A stretch of 64,000 nucleotides of DNA from Phalacrocorax aristotelis (lineage: Eukaryota; Chordata; Aves; Suliformes; Phalacrocoracidae), in NCBI RefSeq assembly GCF_949628215.1, contig NC_134276.1:218570610-218634609 (forward strand). The letters run 5' to 3'. Below are positions 1 through 12,060 of this stretch, piece by piece. Position 1 is the stretch's first letter. Every line of letters begins with the position of its first letter. Position numbers and translations under genes: made by a program. A model generated the notes under the pieces. It was not told the origin of the DNA, searched no databases, and was given only the letters and a program-made list of their open reading frames with translations.

Positions 1-3000
1 GCCCTCCATCCTCCTGCTGCACCTGAGCCAGGTCCCGCCCCTCCATCCTCCTGCTGCACCCGCAGCCACGTCCCGGCCCTCCATCCTCCTGCTGCACCCG
101 CAGCCACGTACCGGCCCTCCATCCTCCTGCTGCACCCGCAGCCAGGACCCGGCCCTCCATCCTCCTGCTGCACCCGCAGCCACGTCCCAGCCCTCCATAC
201 TCCTGCTGCACCCGCAGCCACGTCCCAGCCATCCATCCTCCTGCTGCACCCGCAGCCACGTCCCGGCCCTCCATCCTCCTGCTGCACCCGCAGCCGCGTC
301 CCGGCCCTCCATCCTCCTGCTGCACCTGAGCCAGGTCCCGGCCCTCCATCCTCCTGCTGCACCCGCAGCCATGTCCCAGCCCTCCATCCTCCTGCTGCAC
401 CCGCAGCCGCGTCCCAGCCCTCCATCCTCCTGCTGCACCCGCAGCCACGTCCCGGCCCTCCATCCTCCTGCTGCACCCGCAGCCACGTCCCAGCCATCCA
501 TCCTCCTGCTGCACCCGCAGCCACGTCCCGGCCCTCCATCCTCCTGCTGCACCCGCAGCCACGTCCCAGCCCTCCATCCTCCTGCTGCACCCGCAGCCAC
601 GTCCCGGCACTCCATCCTCCTGCTGCACCCGCAGCCACGTCCCGGCCCTCCATCCTCCTGCTGCACCCGCAGCCACGTCCCAGCCCTCCATCCTCCTGCT
701 GCACCCGCAGCCACGTCCCGGCCCTCCATCCTCCTGCTGCACCTGAGCCAGGTCCCGGCCCTCCATCCTCCTGCTGCACCCGCAGCCACGTCCCGGCCCT
801 CCATCCTCCTGCTGCACCTGAGCCAGGTCCCGGCCCTCCATCCTCCTGCTGCACCCGCAGCCACGTCCCAGCCATCCATCCTCCTGCTGCACCCGCAGCC
901 ACGTCCCGGCCCTCCATCCTCCTGCTGCACCCGCAGCCGCGTCCCGGCCCTCCATCCTCCTGCTGCACCCGCATCCACGTCCCGGCCCTCCATCCTCCTG
1001 CTGCACCCGCAGCCACGTCCCAGCCCTCCATCCTCCTGCTGCACCCGCAGCCACGTCCCGGCCATCCATCCTCCTGCTGCACCCGAAGCCGCGTCCCGGC
1101 CCTCCATCCTCCTGCTGCACCCGCAGCCACGTCCCAGCCCTCCATCCTCCTGCTGCACCCGCAGCCACGTCCCAGCCCTCCATCCTCCTGCTGCACCCGC
1201 AGCCACGTCCCAGCCATCCATCCTCCTGCTGCACCCGCAGCCACGTCCCGGCCCTCCATCCTCCTGCTGCACCCGCAGCCACGTCCCGGCCCTCCATCCT
1301 CCTGCTGCACCCGCAGCCACGTCCCGGCCCTCCATCCTCCTGCTGCACCCGCAGCCACGTCCTGGCCCTCCATCCTCCTGTTGCACCCGCAGCCACGTCC
1401 CGGCCCTCCATCCTCATGCTGCACCTGAGCCAGGTCCCGGCCCTCCATCCTCCTGCTGCACCTGAGCCAGGTCCCGGCCCTCCATCCTCCTGCTGCACCC
1501 GCAGCCACGTCCCGGCCATCCATCCTCCTGCTGCACCCGCAGCCACGTCCCAGCCCTCCATCCTCCTGCTGCACCCGCAGCCGCGTCCCGGCACTCCATC
1601 CTCCTGCTGCACCCGCAGCCACGTCCCGGCCCTCCATCCTCCTGCTGCACCCGCACCCACGTCCCGGCCCTCCATCCTCCTGCTGCACCCGCAGCCACGT
1701 CCCGGCACTCCATCCTCCTGCTGCACCTGAGCCAGGTCCCGGCCCTCCATCCTCCTGCTGCACCCGCAGCCACGTCCCGGCCCTCCATCCTCCTGCTGCA
1801 CCCGCACCCACGTCCCGGCCATCCATCCTCCGGCTGCACCCGCAGCCGCGTCCCAGCCATCCATCCTCCTGCTGCACCTGAGCCAGGTCCCAGCCCTCCA
1901 TCCTCCTGCTGCACCCGCAGCCGCGTCCCAGCCATCCATCCTCCTGCTGCTCCCGCAGCCACATCCCGGCCCTCCATCCTCCTGCTGCACCCGCAGCCAC
2001 GTCCTGGCCCTCCATCCTCCTGCTGCACCCGCAGCCACGTCCCAGCCCTCCATCTTCCTGCTGCACCCGCAGCCAGGACCCAGCCATCCATCCTCCTGCT
2101 GCACCCGCAGCCACGTCCCGGCCCTCCATCCTCCTGCTGCACCCGCAGCCACGTCCCAGCCCTCCATCCTCCTGCTGCACCCGCAGCCGCGTCCCAGCCC
2201 TCCATCTTCCTGCTGCACCCGCAGCCACGTCCCAGCCCTCCATCCTCCTGCTGGACCCGCAGCCACGTCCCGGCCCTCCATCTTCCTGCTGCACCCGCAG
2301 CCACGTCCCAGCCCTCCATCCTCCTGCTGCACCCGCAGCCACGTCCCGGCCCTCCATCCTCCTGCTGCACCCGCAGCCACGTCCCGGCCCTCCATCCTCC
2401 TGCTGCACCCGCAGCCACGTCCTGGCCCTCCATCCTCCTGCTGCACCCGCAGCCACGTCCTGGCCCTCCATCCTCCTGCTGCACCCGCAGCCACGTCCCG
2501 GCCCTCCATCCTCCTGCTGCACCCACAGCCACGTCCCGGCCCTCCATCCTCCTGCTGCACCCGCAGCCACGTCCCGGCCCTCCATCCTCCTGCTGCACCT
2601 GAGCCACGTCCCGGCCCTCCATCCTCCTGCTGCACCCGCAGCCACGTCCCAGCCCTCCATCCTCCTGCTGCACCCGCAGCCACGTCCCAGCCCTCCATCC
2701 TCCTGCTGCACCCGCAGCCACGTCCCGGCCCTCCATCCTCCTGCTGCACCCGCAGCCACGTCCCGGCCCTCCATCCTCCTGCTGCACCCGCAGCCACGTC
2801 CCGGCCCTCCATCCTCCTGCTGCACCCGCATCCGCGTCCCGGCCATCCATCCTCCTGCTGCACCCGCAGCCGCGTCCCAGCCATCCATCCTCCTGCTGCA
2901 CCCGCAGCCACGTCCTGGCCCTCCATCCTCCTGCTGCACCCGCAGCCACGTCCTGGCCCTCCATCCTCCTGCTGCACCCGCAGCCACGTCCCGGCCCTCC

Positions 3001-6000
3001 ATCCTCCTGCTGCACCCACAGCCACGTCCCGGCCCTCCATCCTCCTGCTGCACCCGCAGCCACGTCCCGGCCCTCCATCCTCCTGCTGCACCTGAGCCAC
3101 GTCCCAGCCATCCATCCTCCTGCTGCACCCGCAGCCACGTCCCAGCCCTCCATCCTCCTGCTGCACCCGCAGCCACGTCCCGGCCCTCCATCCTCCTGCT
3201 GCACCCGCAGCCACGTCCCAGCCCTCCATCCTCCTGCTGCACCCGCAGCCACGTCCCAGCCCTCCATCCTCCTGCTGCACCCGCAGCCACGTCCCAGCCC
3301 TCCATCCTCCTGCTGCACCTGAGCCAGGTCCCGGCCCTCCATCCTCCTGCTGCACCCACAGCCACGTCCCGGCCCTCCATCCTCCTGCTGCACCCGCAGC
3401 CACGTCCCAGCCATCCATCCTCCTGCTGCACCCGCAGCCACGTCCCGGCACTCCATCCTCCTGCTGCACCCGCAGCCGCGTCCCAGCCATCCATCCTCCT
3501 GCTGCACCCGCAGCCACGTCCTGGCCCTCCATCCTCCTGCTGCACCCGCAGCCACATCCCGGCCCTCCATCCTCCTGCTGCACCCGCAGCCACGTCCCGG
3601 CCCTCCATCCTCCTGCTGCACCTGAGCCAGGTCCCGGCCCTCCATCCTCCTGCTGCACCCGCAGCCGCGTCCCGGCCCTCCATCCTCCTGCTGCACCCGC
3701 AGCCACGTCCCAGCCCTCCATCCTCCTGCTGCACCCGCAGCCAGGACCCAGCCCTCCATCCTCCTGCTGCACCCGCAGCCACGTCCCGGCCCTCCATCCT
3801 CCTGCTGCACCCGCAGCCACATCCCGGCCCTCCATCCTCCTGCTGCACCCGCAGCCACGTCCCGGCACTCCATCCTCCTGCTGCACCTGAGCCAGGTCCC
3901 GGCCCTCCATCCTCCTGCTGCACCCGCAGCCACGTCCCGGCCCTCCATCCTCCTGCTGCACCCGCAGCCACATCCCGGCCCTCCATCCTCCTGCTGCACC
4001 CGCAGCCACGTCCTGGCCCTCCATCCTCCTACTGCACCCGCAGCCACGTCCCAGCCCTCCATCTTCCTGCTGCACCCGCATCCGCGTCCCGGCCCTCCAT
4101 CCTCCTGCTGCACCCGCAGTCGCGTCCCAGCCATCCATCCTCCTGCTGCACCCGCAGCCACGTCCCGGCCCTCCATCCTCCTGCTGCACCCACAGCCACG
4201 TCCCGGCCCTCCATCCTCCTGCTGCACCCGCAGCCAGGACCCAGCCCTCCATCCTCCTGCTGCACCCGCAGCCGCGTCCCAGCCCTCCATCCTCCTGCTG
4301 CACCCGCAGCCGCGTCCCAGCCCTCCATCCTCCTGCTGCACCCGCAGCCAGGTCCCAGCCCTCCATCCTCCTGCTGCACCCACAGCCACGTCCCGGCCAT
4401 CCATCCTCCTGCTGCACCCGCAGCCACGTCCCAGCCCTCCATCCTCCTGCTGCACCCGCAGCCACGCCCCGGCCCTCCATCCTCCTGCTGCACCCGCAGC
4501 CACGTCCCGGCCATCCATCCTCCTGCTGCACCCGCAGCCGCGTCCCGGCCCTCCATCCTCCTGCTGCACCGGCAGCCGCGTCCCAGCCCTCCATCTTCCT
4601 GCTGCACCCGCAGCCACATCCCGGCCCACCATCCTCCTGCTGCACCCGCAGCCACGTCCCGGCCCTCCATCCTCCTGCTGCACCCGCAGCCACGTCCTGG
4701 CCCTCCATCATCCTGCTGCACCCGCAGCCGCGTCCCAGCCCTCCATCCTCCTGCTGCACCCGCAGCCAGGACCCAGCCATCCATCCTCCTGCTGCACCCG
4801 CAGCCGCGTCCCGGCACTCCATCCTCCTGCTGCACCCGCAGCCAGGTCCCAGCCCTCCATCCTCCTGCTGCACCCGCAGCCGCGTCCCAGCCCTCCATCC
4901 TCCTGCTGCACCCGCAGCCAGGACCCAGCCATCCATCCTCCTGCTGCACCCGCAGCCGCGTCCCGGCACTCCATCCTCCTGCAACACCCGCAGCCACGTC
5001 CCGGCCCTCCATCCTCCTGCTGCACCCACAGCCACGTCCCGGCCCTCCATCCTCCTGCTGCACCCGCAGCCACGCCCCGGCCCTCCATCCTCCTGCTGCA
5101 CCCGCAGCCACGTCCCGGCCATCCATCCTCCTGCTGCACCCGCAGCCGCGTCCCGGCCCTCCATCCTCCTGCTGCACCCGCAGCCACGTCCCAGCCATCC
5201 ATCCTCCTGCTGCACCTGAGCCAGGTCCCGGCCCTCCATCCTCCTGCTGCACCCGCAGCCACGTTCCGGCCCTCCATCCTCCTGCTGCACCCGCAGCCAC
5301 GTCCCAGCCATCCATCCTCCTGCTGCACCCGCAGCCACGTTCCGGCCCTCCATCCTCCTGCTGCACCCGCAGCCAGGACCCAGCCCTCCATCCTCCTGCT
5401 GCACCCGCAGCCGCGTTGCAGCCCTCCATCTTCCTGCTGCACCCGCAGCCACATCCCAGCCCTCCATCCTCCTGCTGCACCCGCAGCCACGTCCTGGCCC
5501 TCCATCCTCCTGCTGCACCCGCAGCCACGTCCCGGCCCTCCATCCTCCTGCTGCACCCGCAGCCACGTTGCAGCCCTCCATCCTCCTGCTGCACCCGCAG
5601 CCGCGTTGCAGCCCTCCATCTTCCTGCTGCACCCGCAGCCGCGTCCCGGCCATCCATCCTCCTGCTGCACCCGCAGCCACGTCCCGGCCCTCCATCCTCC
5701 TGCTGCACCTGAGCCAGGTCCCGCCCTCCATCCTCCTGCTGCACCCGCAGCCACGTCCCGGCCCTCCATCCTCCTGCTGCACCCGCACCCACGTCCCGGC
5801 CATCCATCCTCCTGCTGCACCCGAGCCAGGTCCCAGCCCTCCATCCTCCTGCTGCACCCGCAGCCGCGTCCCGGCACTCCATCCTCCTGCTGCACCCGCA
5901 GCCACGTCCCGGCCCTCCATCCTCCTGCTGCACCCGCAGCCACGTCCCAGCCCTCCATCCTCCTGCTGCACCTGAGCCAGGTCCCGGCCCTCCATCCTCC

Positions 6001-8890
6001 TGCTGCACCCGCATCCGCGTCCCGGCCCTCCATCCTCCTGCTGCACCCGCAGCCACGTCCCGGCCCTCCATCCTCCTGCTGCACCTGAGCCAGGTCCCGG
6101 CCCCCCATCCTCCTGCTGCACCTGAGCCAGGTCCCGGCCATCCATCCTCCTGCTGCACTTGAGCCACGTCCCGGCCCTCCATCCTCCTGCTGCACCCGCA
6201 GCCAGGACCCGGCCCTCCATCCTCCTGCTGCACCCGCAGCCACGTCCCGGCCATCCATCCTCCTGCTGTACCCGCAGCCGCGTCCCGGCCATCCATCCTC
6301 CTGCTGCACCCGCAGCCACGTCCCAGCCCTCCATCCTCCTGCTGCACCCGCAGCCACGTCCCAGCCCTCCATCCTCCTGCTGCACCCGCAGCCACGTCCC
6401 AGCCATCCATCCTCCTGCTGCACCCGCAGCCGCGTCCCGGCCCTCCATCCTCCTGCTGCACCCGCAGCCGCGTCCCAGCCCTCCATCCTCCTGCTGCACC
6501 CGCAGCCACGTCCCGGCACTCCATACTCCTGCTGCACCCGCAGCCACGTCCCGGCCCTCCATCCTCCTGCTGCAACCGCAGCCAGGTCCCAGCCCTCCAT
6601 CCTCCTGCTGCACCTGAGCCACGTCCCGGCCCTCCATCCTCCTGCTGCACCTGAGCCACGTCCCGGCCCTCCATCCTCCTGCTGCACCCGCAGCCACGTC
6701 CCGGCCCTCCATCCTCCTGCTGCACCCGCAGCCACGTCCCGGCCCTCCATCCTCCTGCTGCACCCACAGCCACGTCCCGGCCCTCCATCCTCCTGCTGCA
6801 CCCGCAGCCACGTCCCGGCCATCCATCCTCCTGCTGCACCCGCAGCCGCGTCCCGGCCATCCATCCTCCTGCTGCACCCGCAGCCACGTCCCGGCACTCC
6901 ATCCTCCTGCTGCACCCGCAGCCACGTCCCGGCACTCCATCCTCCTGCTGCACCCGCAGCCACGTCCCGGCACTCCATCCTCCTGCTGCACCCGCAGCCA
7001 CGTCCCGGCCCTCCATCTTCCTGCTGCACCCGCAGCCAGGACCCAGCCATCCATCCTCCTGCTGCACCTGAGCCACGTCCCGGCACTCCATCCTCCTGCT
7101 GCACCCGCAGCCACGTCCTGGCCCTCCATCCTCCTGCTGCACCCGCAGCCATGTCCCAGCCCTCCATCCTCCTGCTGCACCCGCAGCCGCGTCCCGGCCA
7201 TCCATCCTCCTGCTGCACCCGCAGCCAGGACCCAGCCATCCATCCTCCTGCTGCACCCGCAGCCACGTCCCGGCCCTCCATCCTCCTGCTGCACCTGAGC
7301 CAGGTCCCGGCCCTCCATCCTCCTGCTGCACCCGCAGCCACGTCCCGGCACTCCATCCTCCTGCTGCACCCGCAGCCACGTCCCGGCCCTCCATCTTCCT
7401 GCTGCACCTGCAGCCAGGACCCAGCCATCCATCCTCCTGCTGCACCTGAGCCAGGTCCCGGCCCTCCATCCTCCTGCTGCACCTGAGCCAGGTCCCGGCC
7501 CTCTATCCTCCTGATGCACCTGAGCCAGGTCCCGGCCCTCCATCCTCCTGATGCACCCGCAGCCACGTCCCAGCCATCCATCCTCCTGCTGCACCCGCAG
7601 CCACGTCCCAGCCCTCCATCCTCCTGCTGCACCCGCAGCCACATCCCGGCCCTCCATCCTCCTGCTGCACCCGCAGCCACGTCCCAGCCCTCCATCCTCC
7701 TGCTGCACCCGCAGCCACGTCCCGGCCCTCCATCCTCCTGCTTCACCCGCAGCCACGTCCTGGCCCTCCATCCTCCTGCTGCACCCGCAGCCACGTCCCG
7801 GCCCTCCATCCTCCTGCTGCACCCGCAGCCACGTCCCGGCCCTCCATCCTCCTGCTGCACCCGCAGCCACGTCCCGGCACTCCATCCTCCTGCTGCACCT
7901 GAGCCAGGTCCCGGCCCTCCATCCTCCTGCTGCACCCGCAGCCACGTCCCGGCCCTCCATCCTCCTGCTGCACCTGAGCCAGGTCCCGGCCCTCCATCCT
8001 CCTGCTGCACCCGCAGCCACGTTCCGGCCCTCCATCCTCCTGCTGCAACCGCAGCCACGTCCCGGCCATCCATCCTCCTGCTGCACCCGCAGCCGCGTCC
8101 CGGCCCTCCATCCTCCTGCTGCACCTGAGCCACGTCCCAGCCCTCCATCCTCCTGCTGCACCCGCAGCCACGTCCCAGCCATCCATCCTCCTGCTGCACC
8201 CGCAGCCACGTCCCGGCCCTCCATCCTCCTGCTGCACCCGCAGCCACGTCCCGGCACTCCATCCTCCTGCTGCACCCGCAGCCACGTCCCGGCCCTCCAT
8301 CCTCCTGCTGCACCCGCAGCCGCGTCCCGGCCCTCCATCCTCCTGCTGCACCCGCAGCCACGTCCCGGCCCTCCATCCTCCTGCTGCACCCGCAGCCACG
8401 TCCCGGCCCTCCATCCTCCTGCTGCACCCGCAGCCGCGTTGCAGCCCTCCATCTTCCTGCTGCACCCGCAGCCACATCCCAGCCCTCCATCCTCCTGCTG
8501 CACCCGCAGCCACGTCCTGGCCCTCCATCCTCCTGCTGCACCCGCAGCCAGGTCCCGGCCCTCCATCCTCCTGCTGCACCCGCAGCCACGTCCCGGCCCT
8601 CCATCCTCCTGCTGCACCCGCAGCCACGTCCCGGCCCTCCATCCTCCTGCTGCACCCGCAGCCGCGTTGCAGCCCTCCATCTTCCTGCTGCACCCGCAGC
8701 CACATCCCAGCCCTCCATCCTCCTGCTGCACCCGCAGCCACGTCCTGGCCCTCCATCCTCCTGCTGCACCCGCAGCCAGGTCCCGGCCCTCCATCCTCCT
8801 GCTGCACCCGCAGCCACGTCCCGGCCCTCCATCCTCCTGCTGTACCCGCAGCCGCGTCCCGGCCCTCCATCCTCCTGCTGCACCCGCAGC
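1..8890. repeat. 38-bp minisatellite, about 234 copies, in a CPT1B intron
   Basis: A near-perfect tandem array fills the left edge and continues out of the window. The unit is 38 bp (one typical copy is 77-114) and begins CCCTCCATCCTCCTGCTG on the plus strand. A 37-bp variant carries TGAGCCAGGTCC instead of GCAGCCACGTCC. Copies also differ at scattered sites such as CCCGG/CCCAG and CCCTCC/CATCC. Length divided by 38 gives about 234 copies. Longer blocks were copied as units: a marker (GCGTTGCAGCC followed by CATCTTCC) recurs at 8441 and 8669, exactly 6 units apart, and again near 5411. Coding exon 3 of CPT1B ends at 9290 on the minus strand and no later CPT1B exon is seen, so the array most simply lies in the next intron. 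The minus (sense) strand is G-rich. Because 38 is not a multiple of 3 and the unit lacks stops in most frames, very long open frames arise on both strands; I read them as non-coding. Confidence 0.95.
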
Positions 8891-9289
8891 TGGGTCCCAG
8901 CCCTGCCTGATGCTCCTGTCCCAGCCCTGCCCGCTGCCCATGACACTCCGGCCTGGGCAGCTGCTCCTGCCTGTTCCCACCCTGGGCAGAGCTACACGGG
9001 GCAGCTCCCGGCCTCGCTGCCCGTCTCCCTTGGACCCCCAGCACCCACCACCTTCATGCCACAGCGCAGTCTCAGCTCATCCCCAGCATCAGCAGCTTCA
9101 CAGCCCCCACCAGCACCGTGACACCCACCGTGCTGCACGTGCACACGCATGCACATGCCCACATGCATGCAGATGCAGACACTGCAGCCCATGCCGCAGC
9201 ATCCTTCAGCACCCATGCTGGCAGCACCCCGCTCAGCACCACTTGCCCTGCCCTGCCGGCAGCCGGTGCCGGCTGCAGGTGCCGCTCAC
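8891..9289. other. Unique intron sequence between minisatellite and CPT1B exon
   Basis: This is the part of the CPT1B intron that directly follows coding exon 3 on the minus strand. It holds a short CA/TG-rich patch with many CACATGCA-type words at about 9130-9190. I searched both strands by eye for the next CPT1B exon (expected to encode the stretch after the IWV end of exon 3) and found nothing. Confidence 0.6.
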
Positions 9290-10133
9290 CACCCAGATCC
9301 TGGTGCTGCGGCTCATCTTGCCGTGGGGCTCAAACATCCAGCCGTGGTAGGAGAGGAGCAGCTTCAGCGCCTGCCGGAAGAGCAGGACGGCAGAGAGCCA
9401 GACGCCGGTGGAGAATAGCGCGGCGCTCACCATCGTCCGGCTCTCGTAGCTCAGGAGGCGGCTGCGGGGGCAGTGAGGGGGTGACATGACAGGCTGGGGG
9501 ACATGAAGGGTGGGACCCCCTTGGGGTTGTGCCCATGGTGTTGAGGAACGGGTACTGGGACCCCCTGCGGGAGGTCCCCAAGTGGGACCATGCCAATTGG
9601 GTGGGATGTGTGGGGTGAACCCCCCCAAGGAATGCTGCAGGCCTCCATGGCCATGCCGGTGGGGTTGGGGACACGTGGGGTGGGTTCCCTTGGGAGACAG
9701 GGCAGGTGGGGCCATGCCCATGGGTGGGACACGGGGGTGGTGCCCCCCGGCCGAGGTGCCCGCGCTCACCTCTCGGGCAGGCAGTGGCGGATGCGGGCGA
9801 TCATCCCCAGGGAAGGGTCAACCTGGCAGTAGAAGGAGCCGGCAGTGGCCATCACGACCACCATCCAGCTGGAGGGGGAGGCGGGGTAGACGCCGGTCAG
9901 GAAGCTGTTCTGTGGGCACAGGGGGGTCAGGGCAGCGGGGACAGCGGGGATGGTGGGGGTCCGACCATCCAGCTGCCCCCAGCCGAGCCCACCTTGGCGC
10001 GGACCAAGCGCTTCTTCCATGAGGAGATGCCGGCGAGGTAGAGCTGCTTGACGGCCTCGCGGCTGAGGTGGAAGTCCAAGCCCTCGGGGGTGACGGTGAA
10101 CTGGAAGGCCACAGCCTGGTGAGCCTCCGCCAT
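9290..10133 (-). CDS. CPT1B: Carnitine O-palmitoyltransferase 1, muscle type (5' part, three coding exons)
   Basis: CPT1 sits in the mitochondrial outer membrane and transfers long-chain acyl groups from CoA to carnitine, the malonyl-CoA-controlled entry step of beta-oxidation. Three coding exons are seen, 9993-10133, 9770-9909 and 9290-9461, all with GT-AG borders and lengths of 141, 140 and 172 nt that join in frame to 151 residues. The protein starts [12 protein letters not shown], keeping Glu3 and His5, known to matter for malonyl-CoA sensitivity. TM1 lies at about residues 53-75 and TM2 at about 102-124, followed by [15 protein letters not shown], a strongly conserved CPT1 stretch. The exon with the ATG has an acceptor at 10153-10154, so a non-coding first exon must lie further right. 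The rest of the gene, with the catalytic acyltransferase domain, is off the left edge beyond the minisatellite. The muscle isoform is chosen over CPT1A from the adjacent CHKB. Confidence 0.93.
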
Positions 10134-10152
10134 CCTGAGGGTCTTCCAGCAC
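10134..10152 (-). other. CPT1B: CPT1B 5' UTR segment in the ATG exon
   Basis: Nineteen bases separate the acceptor (CAG at 10153-10155, minus strand) from the ATG. An acceptor just upstream of the start codon implies a spliced leader, as in mammalian CPT1B with its non-coding first exon. I cannot place the upstream exon from sequence alone. Confidence 0.6.
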
Positions 10153-10879
10153 CTGCGGGGGGGCACGGGGACGGTCACCCCATGTGGGACCCCTGCCCAG
10201 GCCCAGTGCCCCAGCTTGGGGAGCAAAGCCGGGGGTGGGGGGGGGGGCAGTGGGTGCCCTTGCCCGAGGTGGGGTTCGCCGCAGTGCTGCACGGGCCAGC
10301 GTGGCGCACAGGCACCGGGGTGGCCTCGGAGGTGGCGTGCCTGCCGCGGTGCCAGGACTGCCACGTCCCATGGGAGCGCGCCAGCGCAGTGCGCGTGCTG
10401 CCTGCCGCGGCCACGGCCCAGTCACGCGGCGCTGGCCGGGCGCCCACTGAGGGAAGGGTCAGTGCCGCCTCCGGCCCCGGCACCGTCCCCAGCGCTTGGG
10501 GAGAGGGGACGGCGGCGCGGACACACCCCCGCTTGCAGGCAGCTGTGTGGCCCCTGCCCGCGGTGGAACCCTCGGAGGACGAGGCAGCACCTGTCTCTGC
10601 GTCGGCAGCGGTGGCTGCACCGGGAATGCCGCTGGCCGAGACAGCAGCAGGAGCTGTGGGGCAAGCAGAGACCCCTCTGCGGGTACAGCCGGGCTCCCAT
10701 GAGGTCCCCAGGGACCCTCTGGTGTTGGTGCAGCCAGTGCCAGCCTGGGGCTCAGCCTGAGGGCTGTTGGGCCCACTGGTGCCCAGGCCCTTGGGTGGGG
10801 GTAACCCCGAGTGCGGGTATGCTACAGGTGCCCTTTTGCAAGGACGTCCTTGGGCTGAAGGCAAACAGCGGCAGCTTGG

Positions 10880-11425
10880 CACCGCACCGCACTGCACGGC
10901 TGCACCGCACGGCTGCACCACACGGCTGCACCGCACTGCACAGCTGCACAGCACTGTGCTCCACCACATGGTTACACTGCGCTGCACCGCACTGCACTCC
11001 AACACGGCTGCACTGCACTGCACTAGCGCGAATTGCTCTGCACTGAACTGCATTGCTCTGCACTGTGCGGCACCATGCTGCGGTACACTGCGCCGCGCAG
11101 CACTGCCCGGTGCCACAGTGCCACCCACGGCACTGCATTAAACCGCATCACCAAGCACTAAAGTGCACCGTGGTGTGCAGCACTGCCCAGCTGCAGCTCC
11201 ACTGCACTGCACCCTGCTGCAGGCAATCACCCTGCACTGCATGCATGGCACTGCACAGCATGGCATGGCACTGCACGGTGTGGCACAGCATGGCATGGCA
11301 CTGCACGGTGTGGCACGGCATGGCACAGCACTGCACGGTGCTGCACGGCGCTGCATGGTATGGCACAGCACTGCGTGGCACTGCACGATGCTGCACAGCA
11401 CTGCACAGCACTGCACAGCGCAGCA
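10880..11425. repeat. Degenerate GCACTGCAC/GGCTGCACC tandem repeat
   Basis: About 545 bp built from words such as CTGCACCGCA, GCACTGCACGG and GGCATGGCACTGCAC repeated with small changes. The right half (11240-11400) is the most regular, with TGTGGCACAGCATGG-like units. It lies between the CPT1B ATG exon and the CpG-rich block, so probably in the CPT1B leader intron. Frames through it encode only Cys/Ala/His-rich low-complexity peptides and are not genes. Confidence 0.8.
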
Positions 11426-11429
11426 GTGT

Positions 11430-12060
11430 CACCCCAGGCTCCCGGGGACCCCGGTGGGCCCGTGTCGGCGAGTGGGCCGAGACCCCCGTGGGGCCGCGCC
11501 CCCGCCCGCCCCCCCACCCCGCATGGCAGGGAGCGCCCCAAGGTCACCGAGGCGCTGGGGCCGGGACACGGAGCCCCGCAGCCCCCCCCGGGGGGGCGGC
11601 CCCGCCAGAAGACGCCGCCCGGCCCACGAAGCGGCCCCCCCCTCTCCCCCCCACCCCCGCCGCCTCGGGGCCTGCTCCCGGGGCTGCGCTGCGGGCCGTG
11701 GGGGCACCGGCGAGACCCGCGGCCGCGCGGGGCGGGCCGTGGGGCAGGGGGGTGCGGGGGTCTGGAGGACGCTCCTCACGGACGGACACGGGTGGGAGCC
11801 GGGCGGGAGCGGGGCCGCGGGGTCACCCGGCGCCGGGGGGTGCCCGCCCCGTGCGGCTCCCGCCCCCGCGGGACTCCCCCCTCCGCGTGGGTCCCCCCGC
11901 CCGCCCGGGTGCCCGGTACCTGCTCGGGGGCGCGGACGGCGGGCGGCAGCCCCGGGGACGGCGGCTCCCTGCGCCCCGGCGCCGGTAACCGGACACGGGC
12001 GGCGGGCGGGACCCGCTGCATGGCCCGAAATGGCAGCGGCGGCCGCCGCTCCTCCCCCGC
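11430..12060. promoter_or_regulatory. CpG-rich island, candidate CPT1B promoter
   Basis: A block of very high GC with dense CpG (for example 11480-11520 and 11690-11830), lying 1.3-1.9 kb upstream of the CPT1B start codon on the minus strand and flanked by repeats on both sides. CpG density and position fit a promoter or first-exon region of CPT1B. No TATA box was seen in it. An unannotated exon cannot be excluded. Confidence 0.45.

Noticed and set aside
1-8890. CRISPR-like array of direct repeats
   Set aside because: Units are contiguous with no unique spacers, there are no cas genes, and the DNA is vertebrate.
1414-8946. Giant repeat proteins (up to 1412 residues) as genes
   Set aside because: They are produced by the stop-free 38-bp period in several frames and both strands at once, inside a CPT1B intron, with no splice or start context.
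10752-11432. Cys/Ala/His-rich open frames
   Set aside because: They follow the GCACTGCAC repeat period and exist in several frames.
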